This document shows positions 1-6,248 of a stretch of DNA of 6,356 nt, piece after piece. Positions within the stretch are counted from its first letter, which is position 1; the number at the start of each line of letters is the position of its first letter. Below the pieces are notes generated by a model that had not been told where the DNA came from, made no database searches, and saw only the letters and a list, made by a program, of their open reading frames with translations. Source of the stretch: Burkholderiaceae bacterium (GTDB taxonomy: Bacteria > Pseudomonadota > Gammaproteobacteria > Burkholderiales > Burkholderiaceae_E); the NCBI GenBank assembly GCA_023258775.1, contig JALQWJ010000092.1, positions 1 through 6,356 on the forward strand. The letters are read 5' to 3'. Position numbers and translations under genes: made by a program.

Positions 1-467
1 CTCGTGCACTCGAGGTGTTTCGCATGAGCGGCAGGCCGATTAGCGCGTGGATTTCCGATCAAGCCGGCACTGAGCCAACAAAAGAGCAGGAAACGCTTCA
101 ATGGATAAGCCTTGAGCCTCACGATCGCAGCTGGTTACATCAACGCATTGCGGCACGTTTTAAGCAAATGCTCATGCACGGACTTCTCGACGAAGTCTCA
201 AGACTGATGGCCCAACCGGGTATGCATCCAACACTGGCTTCGATGCGTGCTGTGGGCTATCGGCAATGTCTGCAATGGCTGCTCGGTCAGGCCAAAAAAG
301 GAAACTCACTTGAGGACCAAGGCATTGCCGCCACGAGACAGTTTGCCAAACGCCAGCTCACGTGGCTTCGCAGCATGCCGCAGCGGCAAGTGTTTGCCTG
401 CGATGATTCGAGTGCCGTGCGCGCAGCGCAACAAAAATTGGAAGAAGCGCTGTCTTCAAGCGATTAA
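1..467 (+). CDS. miaA: tRNA dimethylallyltransferase MiaA, C-terminal half (5' end outside window)
   Basis: MiaA transfers a dimethylallyl group to N6 of adenosine 37 in tRNAs that read codons starting with U, acting in the cytoplasm. The reading frame is open from base 3, so the gene enters from the left edge; about 154 C-terminal residues of a family that is usually near 310 are present. The frame begins with RALEVFRMSGRPIS, a conserved MiaA block, so the GTG at 15 and the ATG at 24 are internal codons and not starts. Further family blocks are SMRAVGYRQ (bases 240-266) and ATRQFAKRQLTWLR (330-371), which belong to the tRNA-binding and catalytic core. The P-loop lies outside the window. The gene ends with TAA at 465-467 and converges on purM with a 38-base gap. 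The family assignment is firm; nothing can be said about its promoter. Confidence 0.95.
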   Translation, partial: RALEVFRMSGRPISAWISDQAGTEPTKEQETLQWISLEPHDRSWLHQRIAARFKQMLMHGLLDEVSRLMAQPGMHPTLASMRAVGYRQCLQWLLGQAKKGNSLEDQGIAATRQFAKRQLTWLRSMPQRQVFACDDSSAVRAAQQKLEEALSSSD

Positions 468-505
468 CATTGGCACCAGGCACTTTGCCCTGCAAACATG
501 CCGTA

Positions 506-1573
506 TCACGAGCTGATATCAACGATGGGGCGTCCAGGAACCTGCTTGACCACATTGCCGATAACAAAGACTTTTTCGCCGGCTGCAACCAGTTCGGCCT
601 GGATTTGCTGAGCTTCTTGCGGATCAACCACCGCAATCATCCCGAGTCCGTTATTAAAAACCCGATCCATTTCTGCGCTTTCAATCGCGCCCTCTTCGGC
701 AAGCCAGTTGAAAATGCTCGGCCGCTGCCAGCTCGAACGCTCAAGCTGCGCGGCGCATCCCTCGGGTAGCACGCGCGGCAAATTGCCAACGATCCCGCCT
801 CCGGTAATGTGAGCAAGCGCTTTGATGCGCCCCGCTTGCATTGGCGCCAAAAGCGAGGCCACATAAATTCGCGTTGGCGTCATTAAAATATCGGCGAGCC
901 GTCGGCCGTCGAGCTCTTCGGTTAAATGCTCAGCACTTATGGCACCAAAGCGCCGCATCAACACCTGTCGAACCAGCGAAAAACCATTGGCGTGGACACC
1001 GCTCGATGCCAGACCAAGCAGTCGATCACCTGGCTTGACCTTTGCCCCATCTACGATTGAAGACTTTTCAACCACGCCGACCGCAAAGCCTGCCAGGTCA
1101 TATTCGCCATCGGGGTAACTATCGGGCATTTCGGCAGTTTCTCCACCGATTAGGGCGCAACCAGCAAGCTCACAACCCCTGGCAATCCCCGAGATGACCT
1201 GTTCTGCCTGACCAAGCTGAAGTTTGCCGCAGGCGAAATAGTCTAAAAAAAAGAGCGGTTCAGCGCCTTGGACCAAAATATCATTAACCGACATCGCAAC
1301 CAAATCAATCCCAACAGTATCGTGACGGTCGAGGGCAAAGGCCATTCTCAGCTTGGTACCAACACCATCGGTACCAGACACCAGCACCGGTTCCCGGTAT
1401 CGCCGTGGGACTTCAAAAAGCGCGCCAAAACCACCAATGCCTGCAAGCACACCCTCGCGTAAGGTTTGGCGTGCGAGCGGCTTGATGCGGTCAACCAGCG
1501 CATCGCCAGCGTCGATATCAACGCCCGCGTCTTTGTAGCTCAAAGGAGCCTTCATGTCAGGGTTTGGCGCCAT
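506..1573 (-). CDS. purM: Phosphoribosylformylglycinamidine cyclo-ligase (AIR synthetase) PurM
   Basis: PurM closes the imidazole ring of formylglycinamidine ribotide using ATP, giving aminoimidazole ribotide, the fifth step of de novo purine synthesis. The protein is about 355 residues, close to the E. coli size (345). Visible blocks are [13 protein letters not shown] (residues 11-23), the nucleotide-binding [10 protein letters not shown] (66-75), [19 protein letters not shown] (96-114), GGETAEMP (143-150), [10 protein letters not shown] (162-171), [13 protein letters not shown] (190-202) and later [16 protein letters not shown]. All segments appear intact. Three starts are possible: GTG at 1582, ATG at 1573 and ATG at 1555. 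I prefer 1573 because AAGTGAG lies just upstream of it as a weak Shine-Dalgarno; the others have none. The gene is divergent from hda and convergent with miaA, so it is probably transcribed alone. Confidence 0.96.
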   Translation of the reverse strand: MAPNPDMKAPLSYKDAGVDIDAGDALVDRIKPLARQTLREGVLAGIGGFGALFEVPRRYREPVLVSGTDGVGTKLRMAFALDRHDTVGIDLVAMSVNDILVQGAEPLFFLDYFACGKLQLGQAEQVISGIARGCELAGCALIGGETAEMPDSYPDGEYDLAGFAVGVVEKSSIVDGAKVKPGDRLLGLASSGVHANGFSLVRQVLMRRFGAISAEHLTEELDGRRLADILMTPTRIYVASLLAPMQAGRIKALAHITGGGIVGNLPRVLPEGCAAQLERSSWQRPSIFNWLAEEGAIESAEMDRVFNNGLGMIAVVDPQEAQQIQAELVAAGEKVFVIGNVVKQVPGRPIVDISS

Positions 1574-1593
1574 ATCACTCACTTAAGGTTACG

Positions 1594-1599
1594 TAGAAT
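1594..1599 (+). promoter_or_regulatory. Candidate -10 element for hda
   Basis: TAGAAT matches the sigma-70 -10 consensus at five of six bases and lies 21 bases before the hda ATG at 1621. If used, transcription would begin near 1606 and leave a leader of only about 15 bases with no Shine-Dalgarno. No good -35 sits at the normal distance: CATATC is at 17-base spacing, and TTGGCG at 1564-1569 is too far upstream. The gap between purM and hda is so short that any hda promoter must lie here or inside purM. This is a weak inference from one hexamer. Confidence 0.25.
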
Positions 1600-1610
1600 G
1601 CGAGTTTACG

Positions 1611-1625
1611 ATGTCATGTCATGTC
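1611..1625 (+). repeat. Three tandem ATGTC units at the hda start codon
   Basis: ATGTC occurs three times head to tail (1611, 1616, 1621). Because the period is five, the three ATGs fall in three different frames. Only the third (1621) opens hda. The ATG at 1611 reads 14 codons to TGA at 1653-1655, and the ATG at 1616 reads 35 codons to TAA ending at 1723. The two upstream ATGs could compete with the true start for ribosomes, and no Shine-Dalgarno is present to choose among them. The repeat is seen directly; an effect on expression is inference. Confidence 0.8.
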
Positions 1626-2319
1626 CACGCCAAACCAAGACGCACTCGCACTTGAAGTCAGCTTTGTGCCTGATCTCAGCCACTTTGTTGCTGGCCCCAA
1701 TGCAGAGCTCCTGGACCGTCTAAAGCGGATCGGCAGTGGCAAGGCTGGCTTTGTATCGCTTCATCTTTGGGGTGAGGAAGGTGCTGGTAAATCGTTTCTT
1801 TGCGCTTGTTTACGCGCGACGGGAAGACGATTCAATACCAATTCCTCGAGTTTCGAAGCCAACACCTTGAGCGACTCGTTCTTTGAAATCCATGACGATA
1901 TTCAGTCAACAAACAACACCCAGCAAAAGCAGCTTTTGCAACGTTTTAATCAGTTGCGTCAGTTCGATCAAGGTCTTTGGTTGAGCACAAGCCAGCTGCC
2001 GCCTGCGCAACTTCACTTGCTGCCCGACTTGCAATCACGACTGAGCTGGGGCCTTGTCTATGAGCTCAAAACGCTGGCCGATGAGGATAAACTCACCGCG
2101 CTTCAGGCTTGGACACAAGCGCGCGGCCTACCACTTGCGGTCGATGTTTTGCCTTGGCTACTACGCCACGAAAGCCGTAATTTGGCGCATCTCACCCGAT
2201 TGCTACTTGACTTTGACCGATTTGGCTTGCAAAGCAAACGCTCGCTGAGCCTGCCGCTTTTGCGTCAGTGGCTGCAGGAACAATACCCCGCTCGAGCTGA
2301 GCCAAAACCCCTGGGTTAA
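1621..2319 (+). CDS. hda: Hda, DnaA-related AAA+ protein for regulatory inactivation of DnaA
   Basis: Hda binds the DNA-loaded sliding clamp and stimulates hydrolysis of DnaA-bound ATP after initiation, preventing re-replication. The protein is 232 residues, about the E. coli length (near 233-248 depending on start). It has a DnaA-like AAA+ domain only: the FVAGPNAELL entry block (22-31), Walker A GEEGAGKS (51-58), a Walker B region FFEIHDDIQ (87-95), sensor I WLSTSQLPP (120-128), box VII DLQSRLSWG (136-144) with the presumed arginine finger R140, and a C-terminal lid around SRNLAHLTRLLLDFDR (185-200). There is no DNA-binding domain IV, which separates it from DnaA. The N-terminal clamp-binding motif reads QDALAL (6-11) where QL.L.L is usual. 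ATG 1621 is the only sensible in-frame start, with no Shine-Dalgarno. It heads the downstream gene run. DnaA itself or a DnaA paralogue is unlikely given size and context. Confidence 0.93.
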   Translation: MSTPNQDALALEVSFVPDLSHFVAGPNAELLDRLKRIGSGKAGFVSLHLWGEEGAGKSFLCACLRATGRRFNTNSSSFEANTLSDSFFEIHDDIQSTNNTQQKQLLQRFNQLRQFDQGLWLSTSQLPPAQLHLLPDLQSRLSWGLVYELKTLADEDKLTALQAWTQARGLPLAVDVLPWLLRHESRNLAHLTRLLLDFDRFGLQSKRSLSLPLLRQWLQEQYPARAEPKPLG

Positions 2320-2330
2320 CATCGAACGTT

Positions 2331-3086
2331 ATGCAACTCGCACTTTTTGATCTCGACCACACCCTCATTCCCACCGACAGCGATCACGCCTGGGGGCAGT
2401 TTCTGGTCAGTCGAGGCGAAGTCGATGCCAAACACTATGCCGCTGCGAATGATCGTTTTTATCAGCAGTATTGCGATGGCACACTCGATATCGAGGTCTA
2501 TTTACGCTTTGCACTTGCACCGCTCGCCCGGATCGAGCCCGCGCATTTGATTGCGCTACAGCGAGCATTTATGCAAGAAGTGATTGAGCCGCTCATCACA
2601 CCTCAAGCGCTCGCATTGGTGAATCAGCATCGTGAGCGCGGTGATGTTTGCCTCATGATTACCGCAACCAATGAGTTCGTGACAGCGCCGATTGCGGCCC
2701 GTTTTGGCATTGAACACCTGATTGCCTGTGGCGTTGAACGCATCGACGGACGCTACACCGGCCAACCTCAGGGTACGCCTTCGTTCCGAGAAGGTAAGGT
2801 TTTGAGGCTCATCCAGTGGATTGAGGCCTGCGGTCATCAGGTCGAGCCGCTGCTCGGCAAAGCAAGCTTTTACTCAGACTCTGCCAATGACATAGCCTTG
2901 CTTGAACGGGTTGGGTTTCCCGTGGCTACTAACGCCGACAATCGTTTGCGCGAGCATGCTAGGGCCAAGGGGTGGTCCTGCCTGGAGTTATTCGTTGAGG
3001 ACGGCGCGCCGGTCAGCCTAACAAGTCATGACAGTGGTTTGGTGGCAGATCCAAACGCGCTTGCGACACAACAAGGGCCTCGATGA
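2331..3086 (+). CDS. HAD superfamily subfamily IB hydrolase (SerB-like phosphatase of unknown substrate)
   Basis: This 251-residue protein is a haloacid-dehalogenase-type phosphatase, expected to be cytoplasmic and Mg-dependent. Motif I is FDLDHT (6-11), with nucleophile D7 and acid/base D9. A helical cap of the IB type follows (about 15-85). Motif II is MITATNEFV (109-117), motif III lysine is probably K156 in FREGKV, and motif IV is YSDSANDIALL (181-191) with D183 and D187 for the metal. The ITATNEFV signature fits the HAD-IB hypothetical family found beside hda and pcnB in Burkholderiales, often labelled phosphoserine phosphatase-like. All catalytic residues are present, so it should be active, but the substrate is not established and I would not call it SerB. 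The last 30 or so residues look like an unstructured tail. It begins 11 bases after hda with no clear Shine-Dalgarno, and its TGA overlaps the pcnB ATG. Confidence 0.9.
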   Translation: MQLALFDLDHTLIPTDSDHAWGQFLVSRGEVDAKHYAAANDRFYQQYCDGTLDIEVYLRFALAPLARIEPAHLIALQRAFMQEVIEPLITPQALALVNQHRERGDVCLMITATNEFVTAPIAARFGIEHLIACGVERIDGRYTGQPQGTPSFREGKVLRLIQWIEACGHQVEPLLGKASFYSDSANDIALLERVGFPVATNADNRLREHARAKGWSCLELFVEDGAPVSLTSHDSGLVADPNALATQQGPR

Positions 3087-4435
3087 TCCGCAAACTGCTT
3101 GGCAAAATTTTTCGGCGCAAAAGCAGCGTCGAAGAGCATCCAAAAGTCTCTGTGAAACGACAAGTCGAAGTCATGCGCGCAAGCGAGCTCGACCTTGATT
3201 TGGCGGCAGTCTCCCACGCCGCCATGCGCACCTGCGAAACCTTACAGCAGGCTGGCTTTCAGGCTTTTGTGGTCGGTGGCGGTGTGCGGGATCTGCTGCT
3301 TGGTCGCCGCCCCAAAGACTTTGATGTTGCAACCAATGCAACGCCTGAAGAAGTGGTGAAACTCTTCAGGCGGGCAAGAACCATTGGTCGGCGTTTCCAA
3401 ATCGTTCATGTGCATTTTGGTCGCGAATTGATCGAAGTCTCAACCTTTCGCGCGATTCAAACCGAAGCCGAAACCGATGCCCACGGGCGCGTGCTCAAGG
3501 ATAACGTCTGGGGCAGCCAGGAAGAAGACGCTGCTCGGCGCGATTTCACCGTCAACGCGCTGTATTTGGATCCGATTCGCGATCAATTGCTGGATTATCA
3601 CCAAGGCTATCGCGACCTTCAGGCGCGAACCTTGCGGATGATTGGTGATCCTGCAACTCGCTATCGCGAAGACCCGGTGCGAATGCTGCGGGTTGCCCGT
3701 TTTGCCGCAAAACTTAACTTTGGTATTGAACCGCAAACCCGAGCGCCGATCGCATCGATGGCCGATTTGCTAACTCATGTCCCTGCAGCGCGCCTATTTG
3801 ATGAATTACTCAAGTTGCTCACGAGTGGCCATGCGCTTGCTTGCATTCAAACGCTGCGAACTGAAGGCCTGCACCACGGCCTGCTACCACTGCTTGATGG
3901 CATTTTCGCAAGCGAGGCAGGTGAGCGCTTCATCCAGCAAGCGCTCAGCAATACCGATGCAAGAATCGCGGCGGAAAAATCGATTTCTCCAGGTTTTTTG
4001 CTCGCTGCCCTACTTTGGCCCCAGGTTCTAGGCGCCTGGCAAAAGCGTTTGGCACAAGGTGAACACAATACCCCTGCCCTGATGGCAGCGGCAGATGAGG
4101 TGTTGGAACAACAATCCGACCGCCTTGCTATTCAGAAGCGGTTTGCTGCCGATATGCGCGAGATCTGGGCCATGCAAATACGCTTTGAACGATGCACAGG
4201 TCGAGCGCCCTGGCGTCTGATGGAGCATTTGCGTTTTCGCGCTGGCTTTGATTTCCTGCTTCTGAGGGCACAGGCAGGTGAGCCTTGTGAAGCGCTTGCA
4301 AGTTGGTGGGATAGTTTTGTTCAAGCGGAGGAATTGGATCGCGAGGATTTAATTCAACGCGCACCACAGCGCCAGGCAAGTGGCCCACGGCGTAGTCCTC
4401 GACGCAGGCGACGGGATCAACGTGAAACAGGCTGA
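3083..4435 (+). CDS. pcnB: Poly(A) polymerase I PcnB
   Basis: PcnB adds A tails to RNA 3' ends, marking mRNA fragments and small RNAs for decay. The protein is 450 residues, typical of the family. The class II nucleotidyltransferase core shows FVVGGGVRDLLLGRRPKDFD (62-81), with metal-binding D79 and D81, and a third carboxylate, probably E118, in LIEVSTFRA. Then come ARRDFTVNALYLDP (151-164), DYHQGYRDL (171-179), and DPVRMLRVARFAAKLNFGI (197-215). The C-terminal region contains the RAPWRLMEHLRFRAGFDFL block (374-392) and ends in an arginine-rich tail (436-447) likely to bind RNA. A CCA-adding enzyme is the main alternative. The length, the basic tail and the place between the HAD gene and folK favour poly(A) polymerase. 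The start is well supported: AAGGG at 3073-3077 lies five bases before ATG 3083, which overlaps the previous stop (ATGA). Its own TGA falls inside a tandem repeat shared with folK. Confidence 0.94.
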   Translation: MIRKLLGKIFRRKSSVEEHPKVSVKRQVEVMRASELDLDLAAVSHAAMRTCETLQQAGFQAFVVGGGVRDLLLGRRPKDFDVATNATPEEVVKLFRRARTIGRRFQIVHVHFGRELIEVSTFRAIQTEAETDAHGRVLKDNVWGSQEEDAARRDFTVNALYLDPIRDQLLDYHQGYRDLQARTLRMIGDPATRYREDPVRMLRVARFAAKLNFGIEPQTRAPIASMADLLTHVPAARLFDELLKLLTSGHALACIQTLRTEGLHHGLLPLLDGIFASEAGERFIQQALSNTDARIAAEKSISPGFLLAALLWPQVLGAWQKRLAQGEHNTPALMAAADEVLEQQSDRLAIQKRFAADMREIWAMQIRFERCTGRAPWRLMEHLRFRAGFDFLLLRAQAGEPCEALASWWDSFVQAEELDREDLIQRAPQRQASGPRRSPRRRRRDQRETG

Positions 4436-4970
4436 GGCTTCTTGCTATTTGCAGCAGCCTGAGGCTTCTCGTTGGTTGCAGCAGCCCGAGGCTACTCGAT
4501 ATTTCGTGGGGCTCGGGGCCAACTTGGGCGATCGGATTGAAACCCTAAAGACCGCAATCTCGCTCTTAACACCCTGGCTTGTTACAGGCAGCTTGCGTCA
4601 GTCCTCATTTTGGGAAAGCGAGGCATTGGGCGGGCCAGGACCGAATTACATCAACGCGGTGATTCAGTTTGACAGCCCGCTCAGTGCAATAGCACTGCTC
4701 GACACCATGCAGTCGATTGAAAGCACGCTCGGTCGCCAACGCTCTACTGTCAACGCCCCGCGAACCCTTGACTTGGATCTACTCCTTGTCGAAGATCTCC
4801 AAATACAGCTTGAAAGACTCATCATCCCGCACCCAAGAATGCATCAACGCGCCTTTGTGCTGTATCCCTTACTTGAACTCGATTCCGGGCTGACCATCCC
4901 AGGGCTTGGCGCTGCATCCGATTGGCTTGGCACCATCGGCAGCCAAGTTTGTCGACGCTGGATCGACTGA
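4422..4970 (+). CDS. folK: 2-amino-4-hydroxy-6-hydroxymethyldihydropteridine pyrophosphokinase (HPPK) FolK
   Basis: FolK transfers pyrophosphate from ATP to 6-hydroxymethyl-7,8-dihydropterin, the step before dihydropteroate synthase in folate synthesis. From GTG 4422 the protein has 182 residues. The conserved fold starts at YFVGLGANLGDRIETL (27-42), followed by SSFWESEALGG (61-71), YINAV (76-80), the family signature NAPRTLDLDLLL (111-122) with Mg-binding D117 and D119, and IPHPRMHQRAFVLYPLLEL (135-153). The start is uncertain. GTG 4380 gives 196 residues, GTG 4422 gives 182, TTG 4449 gives 173 and TTG 4476 gives 164, the last closest to the E. coli length of 159. I list 4422 because it is the first GTG near the pcnB stop, overlapping it by 14 bases, but Shine-Dalgarno support is weak everywhere. 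Residues 3-29 are the odd repeat QxEAxxxxx. The stop TGA shares one base with the next ATG. Confidence 0.92.
   Translation: MKQAEASCYLQQPEASRWLQQPEATRYFVGLGANLGDRIETLKTAISLLTPWLVTGSLRQSSFWESEALGGPGPNYINAVIQFDSPLSAIALLDTMQSIESTLGRQRSTVNAPRTLDLDLLLVEDLQIQLERLIIPHPRMHQRAFVLYPLLELDSGLTIPGLGAASDWLGTIGSQVCRRWID
4428..4508 (+). repeat. Three-copy 27-base tandem repeat spanning the pcnB stop and folK start
   Basis: Three adjacent 27-base units lie at 4428-4454, 4455-4481 and 4482-4508, with no spacer. By eye, units 1 and 2 match at 22 of 27 positions, and unit 3 matches each of the others at 19. In the folK frame they encode QAEASCYLQ, QPEASRWLQ and QPEATRYFV; the last runs into the conserved first strand of HPPK. 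In the pcnB frame, unit 1 carries the TGA stop (4433-4435) and unit 2 repeats it in frame (4460-4462); unit 3 has CGA there. Each unit contains GAGG, and units 1 and 2 also have a TTG 11 bases after it, so the repeat could duplicate a translation start signal. An 11-base odd palindrome, AGCCTGAGGCT, sits at 4456-4466. Since 27 is a multiple of three, copy-number change would keep both frames. Confidence 0.88.
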
Positions 4971-5692
4971 TGCAAAAGCCGGCTGCCCTTCGCCCGCGAA
5001 ACCCGCGACGCGATTATGCTTCGAGCCCAAGCAACGAGCGCAACACGCTCAATCCCTTTGAGCGATTTGCTCATATTGTTGTTGAAGGTCCGATTGGTGT
5101 GGGTAAGACCTCGCTTGCCAGTGCGCTCGCTTCGCGTTTCGGTGCCCAGATGCAACTTGAAGCGCCCCAGGACAATCCCTTCCTGAGCCGTTTTTACCAG
5201 GAAGGCGAACGCTGGGCGCTGGCCACACAACTCCATTTTCTTTTCCAACGCATCGACCAACTCAGTCAGATCGATGTCAGCACACAAAACAATGCTTATA
5301 TTGTTGGCGATTTCTTGATCGAAAAAGATAAGCTCTTTGCACAGCTCACCCTCGATGACGATGAACTCGCCCTATATGAGCGTATCGTGGCGGCACAAAG
5401 CATAAGTCTGCCTAAACCTGATCTGGTCATTTATCTGCAGGCTAGCGCGCAACATTTGCTCGATCGGGTTAGTCGACGGGGCATCAGCATGGAAAAGGGA
5501 ATATCGGCAGATTACTTGGGCGAATTATCGGAGCGCTACACCCGCTTTTTTCATCACTACGATGGCTCACCGCTCATCATTGTGAATACCGATCACTGGA
5601 ACCCTGTTGACCGCTCCGATGATTTTGAGTTGCTCATTGAGCAAACGGTCGGACTGCGAGGGCGACGCGCCTTTTTCAGCCTTGCAGACTAA
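4970..5692 (+). CDS. Deoxynucleoside kinase (deoxyadenosine/deoxyguanosine kinase family)
   Basis: The product phosphorylates deoxynucleosides at the 5' position with ATP, feeding salvage of dNTP precursors. From ATG 4970 it has 240 residues. Features are strand 1 with Walker A HIVVEGPIGVGKTSLA (35-50), NPFLSRFYQ (69-77), TQLHFLFQR (86-94), the catalytic GDFLIEKDKLFAQLTL (113-128) in place of the ERS motif of eukaryotic enzymes, PDLVIYLQA (150-158) and the arginine lid DRVSRRGISMEKGIS (165-179), then YLGELSERYTRFFHHY (182-197). Specificity for dA, dG or dC cannot be read from this. ATG 4970 overlaps the folK stop as TGATG; no ATG, GTG or TTG lies between it and the P-loop, so an arginine-rich N-terminal stretch of over 30 residues precedes the domain, where the B. 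subtilis enzymes have only about ten. TTG 4922 is an upstream alternative inside folK. Thymidylate kinase is excluded by the motifs and size. Confidence 0.88.
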   Translation: MQKPAALRPRNPRRDYASSPSNERNTLNPFERFAHIVVEGPIGVGKTSLASALASRFGAQMQLEAPQDNPFLSRFYQEGERWALATQLHFLFQRIDQLSQIDVSTQNNAYIVGDFLIEKDKLFAQLTLDDDELALYERIVAAQSISLPKPDLVIYLQASAQHLLDRVSRRGISMEKGISADYLGELSERYTRFFHHYDGSPLIIVNTDHWNPVDRSDDFELLIEQTVGLRGRRAFFSLAD

Positions 5693-6245
5693 AGCCGATT
5701 CGAGGCCGCGCTCAGCGGCGCATTTGTTTTGGGTGTTTTCCCAGCTGGCGCTTTCGGGCTTCGGCGGTGTTTTGCCAATTGCCGAAGATCGCCTTGTTCG
5801 AAAAGAGGCCTGGATCAGCGCCCAGGACTTCCTCGAAACCTTAGCGCTTGCCCAAGTACTGCCTGGCCCAAACATTTGCAATATGGCCATCATGCTGGGC
5901 GATCGCTTTCACGGCACCCGAGGTGCCTTGGCCGCGCTTGCTGGCTTGTTACTGCCGCCTTTATTGCCGGTACTGCTGATTGCCTATTTGTATAGCACAT
6001 GGTCCGACTCAGCAACCGTAGCAGGTGCGCTGCGGGCTATGGCGATGGCGGCAGCAGGTTTAATTCTGGCCATGACCTTGCGGCTATCAAAAGCCCTCAA
6101 GCACCCCAAAACTGATGGGCTGATTGCATGCCTGATGCTCGCTGCCCTGCTCTTGCTTCGCCTGCCTATGCTTTATGCACTCGGTCTCGTTGGAACGATT
6201 TCACTGGGCCTTGCCTGGCGTCGTCAATCAAAGCGCAAAGACTAA
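5682..6245 (+). CDS. chrA: Short-chain chromate transporter (ChrA family), N-terminal-type half
   Basis: Members of the CHR family carry chromate, or in many uncharacterised cases an unknown anion, across the inner membrane. This is a single-domain protein of about 187 residues, the size of the short members that work in pairs. Landmarks are LFWVFSQLALSGFGG (15-29), EDRLVRKEAWIS (35-46), the family hallmark LAQVLPGPN (56-64), and GDRFHGTRGALAALAG (73-88). Hydrophobic segments follow at about 82-103, 113-133 and 147-179, and the protein ends in a basic tail. The start is uncertain. TTG 5682 gives 13 residues before the domain and overlaps the kinase stop by 11 bases. ATG 5619 and TTG 5607 would overlap it by 74 and 86 bases; TTG 5637 is intermediate. 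None has a good Shine-Dalgarno, so coupling to kinase translation is likely. A second family member starts three bases later. True chromate export is not shown. Confidence 0.85.
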   Translation: MQTKADSRPRSAAHLFWVFSQLALSGFGGVLPIAEDRLVRKEAWISAQDFLETLALAQVLPGPNICNMAIMLGDRFHGTRGALAALAGLLLPPLLPVLLIAYLYSTWSDSATVAGALRAMAMAAAGLILAMTLRLSKALKHPKTDGLIACLMLAALLLLRLPMLYALGLVGTISLGLAWRRQSKRKD

Positions 6246-6248
6246 GCC

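Noticed and set aside
15..26. GTG 15 or ATG 24 as a start of a short gene
   Set aside because: The frame is open to the left edge and already encodes a conserved MiaA block before these codons.
477..492. Imperfect hairpin CAGGCA/TGCCCTG between the miaA and purM stops
   Set aside because: The stem is short with a bulge, and no run of T follows on either strand, so it does not qualify as a terminator.
1564..1569. TTGGCG as a -35 element for hda
   Set aside because: It is 24 bases from the TAGAAT hexamer, too far for a sigma-70 promoter, and lies within purM coding sequence.
4361..4435. Arginine-rich PcnB tail as a sign of a frameshift
   Set aside because: A basic arginine-rich C-terminus is normal for poly(A) polymerase I, and the frame closes cleanly at TGA.
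4844..5287. 147-residue open frame on the minus strand
   Set aside because: It lies opposite folK and the kinase, both of which have clear family motifs, and its translation shows no recognisable domain.
5567..5893. 108-residue minus-strand frame across the kinase/chrA junction
   Set aside because: It is antisense to two well-supported genes, with no motifs and no ribosome binding site.
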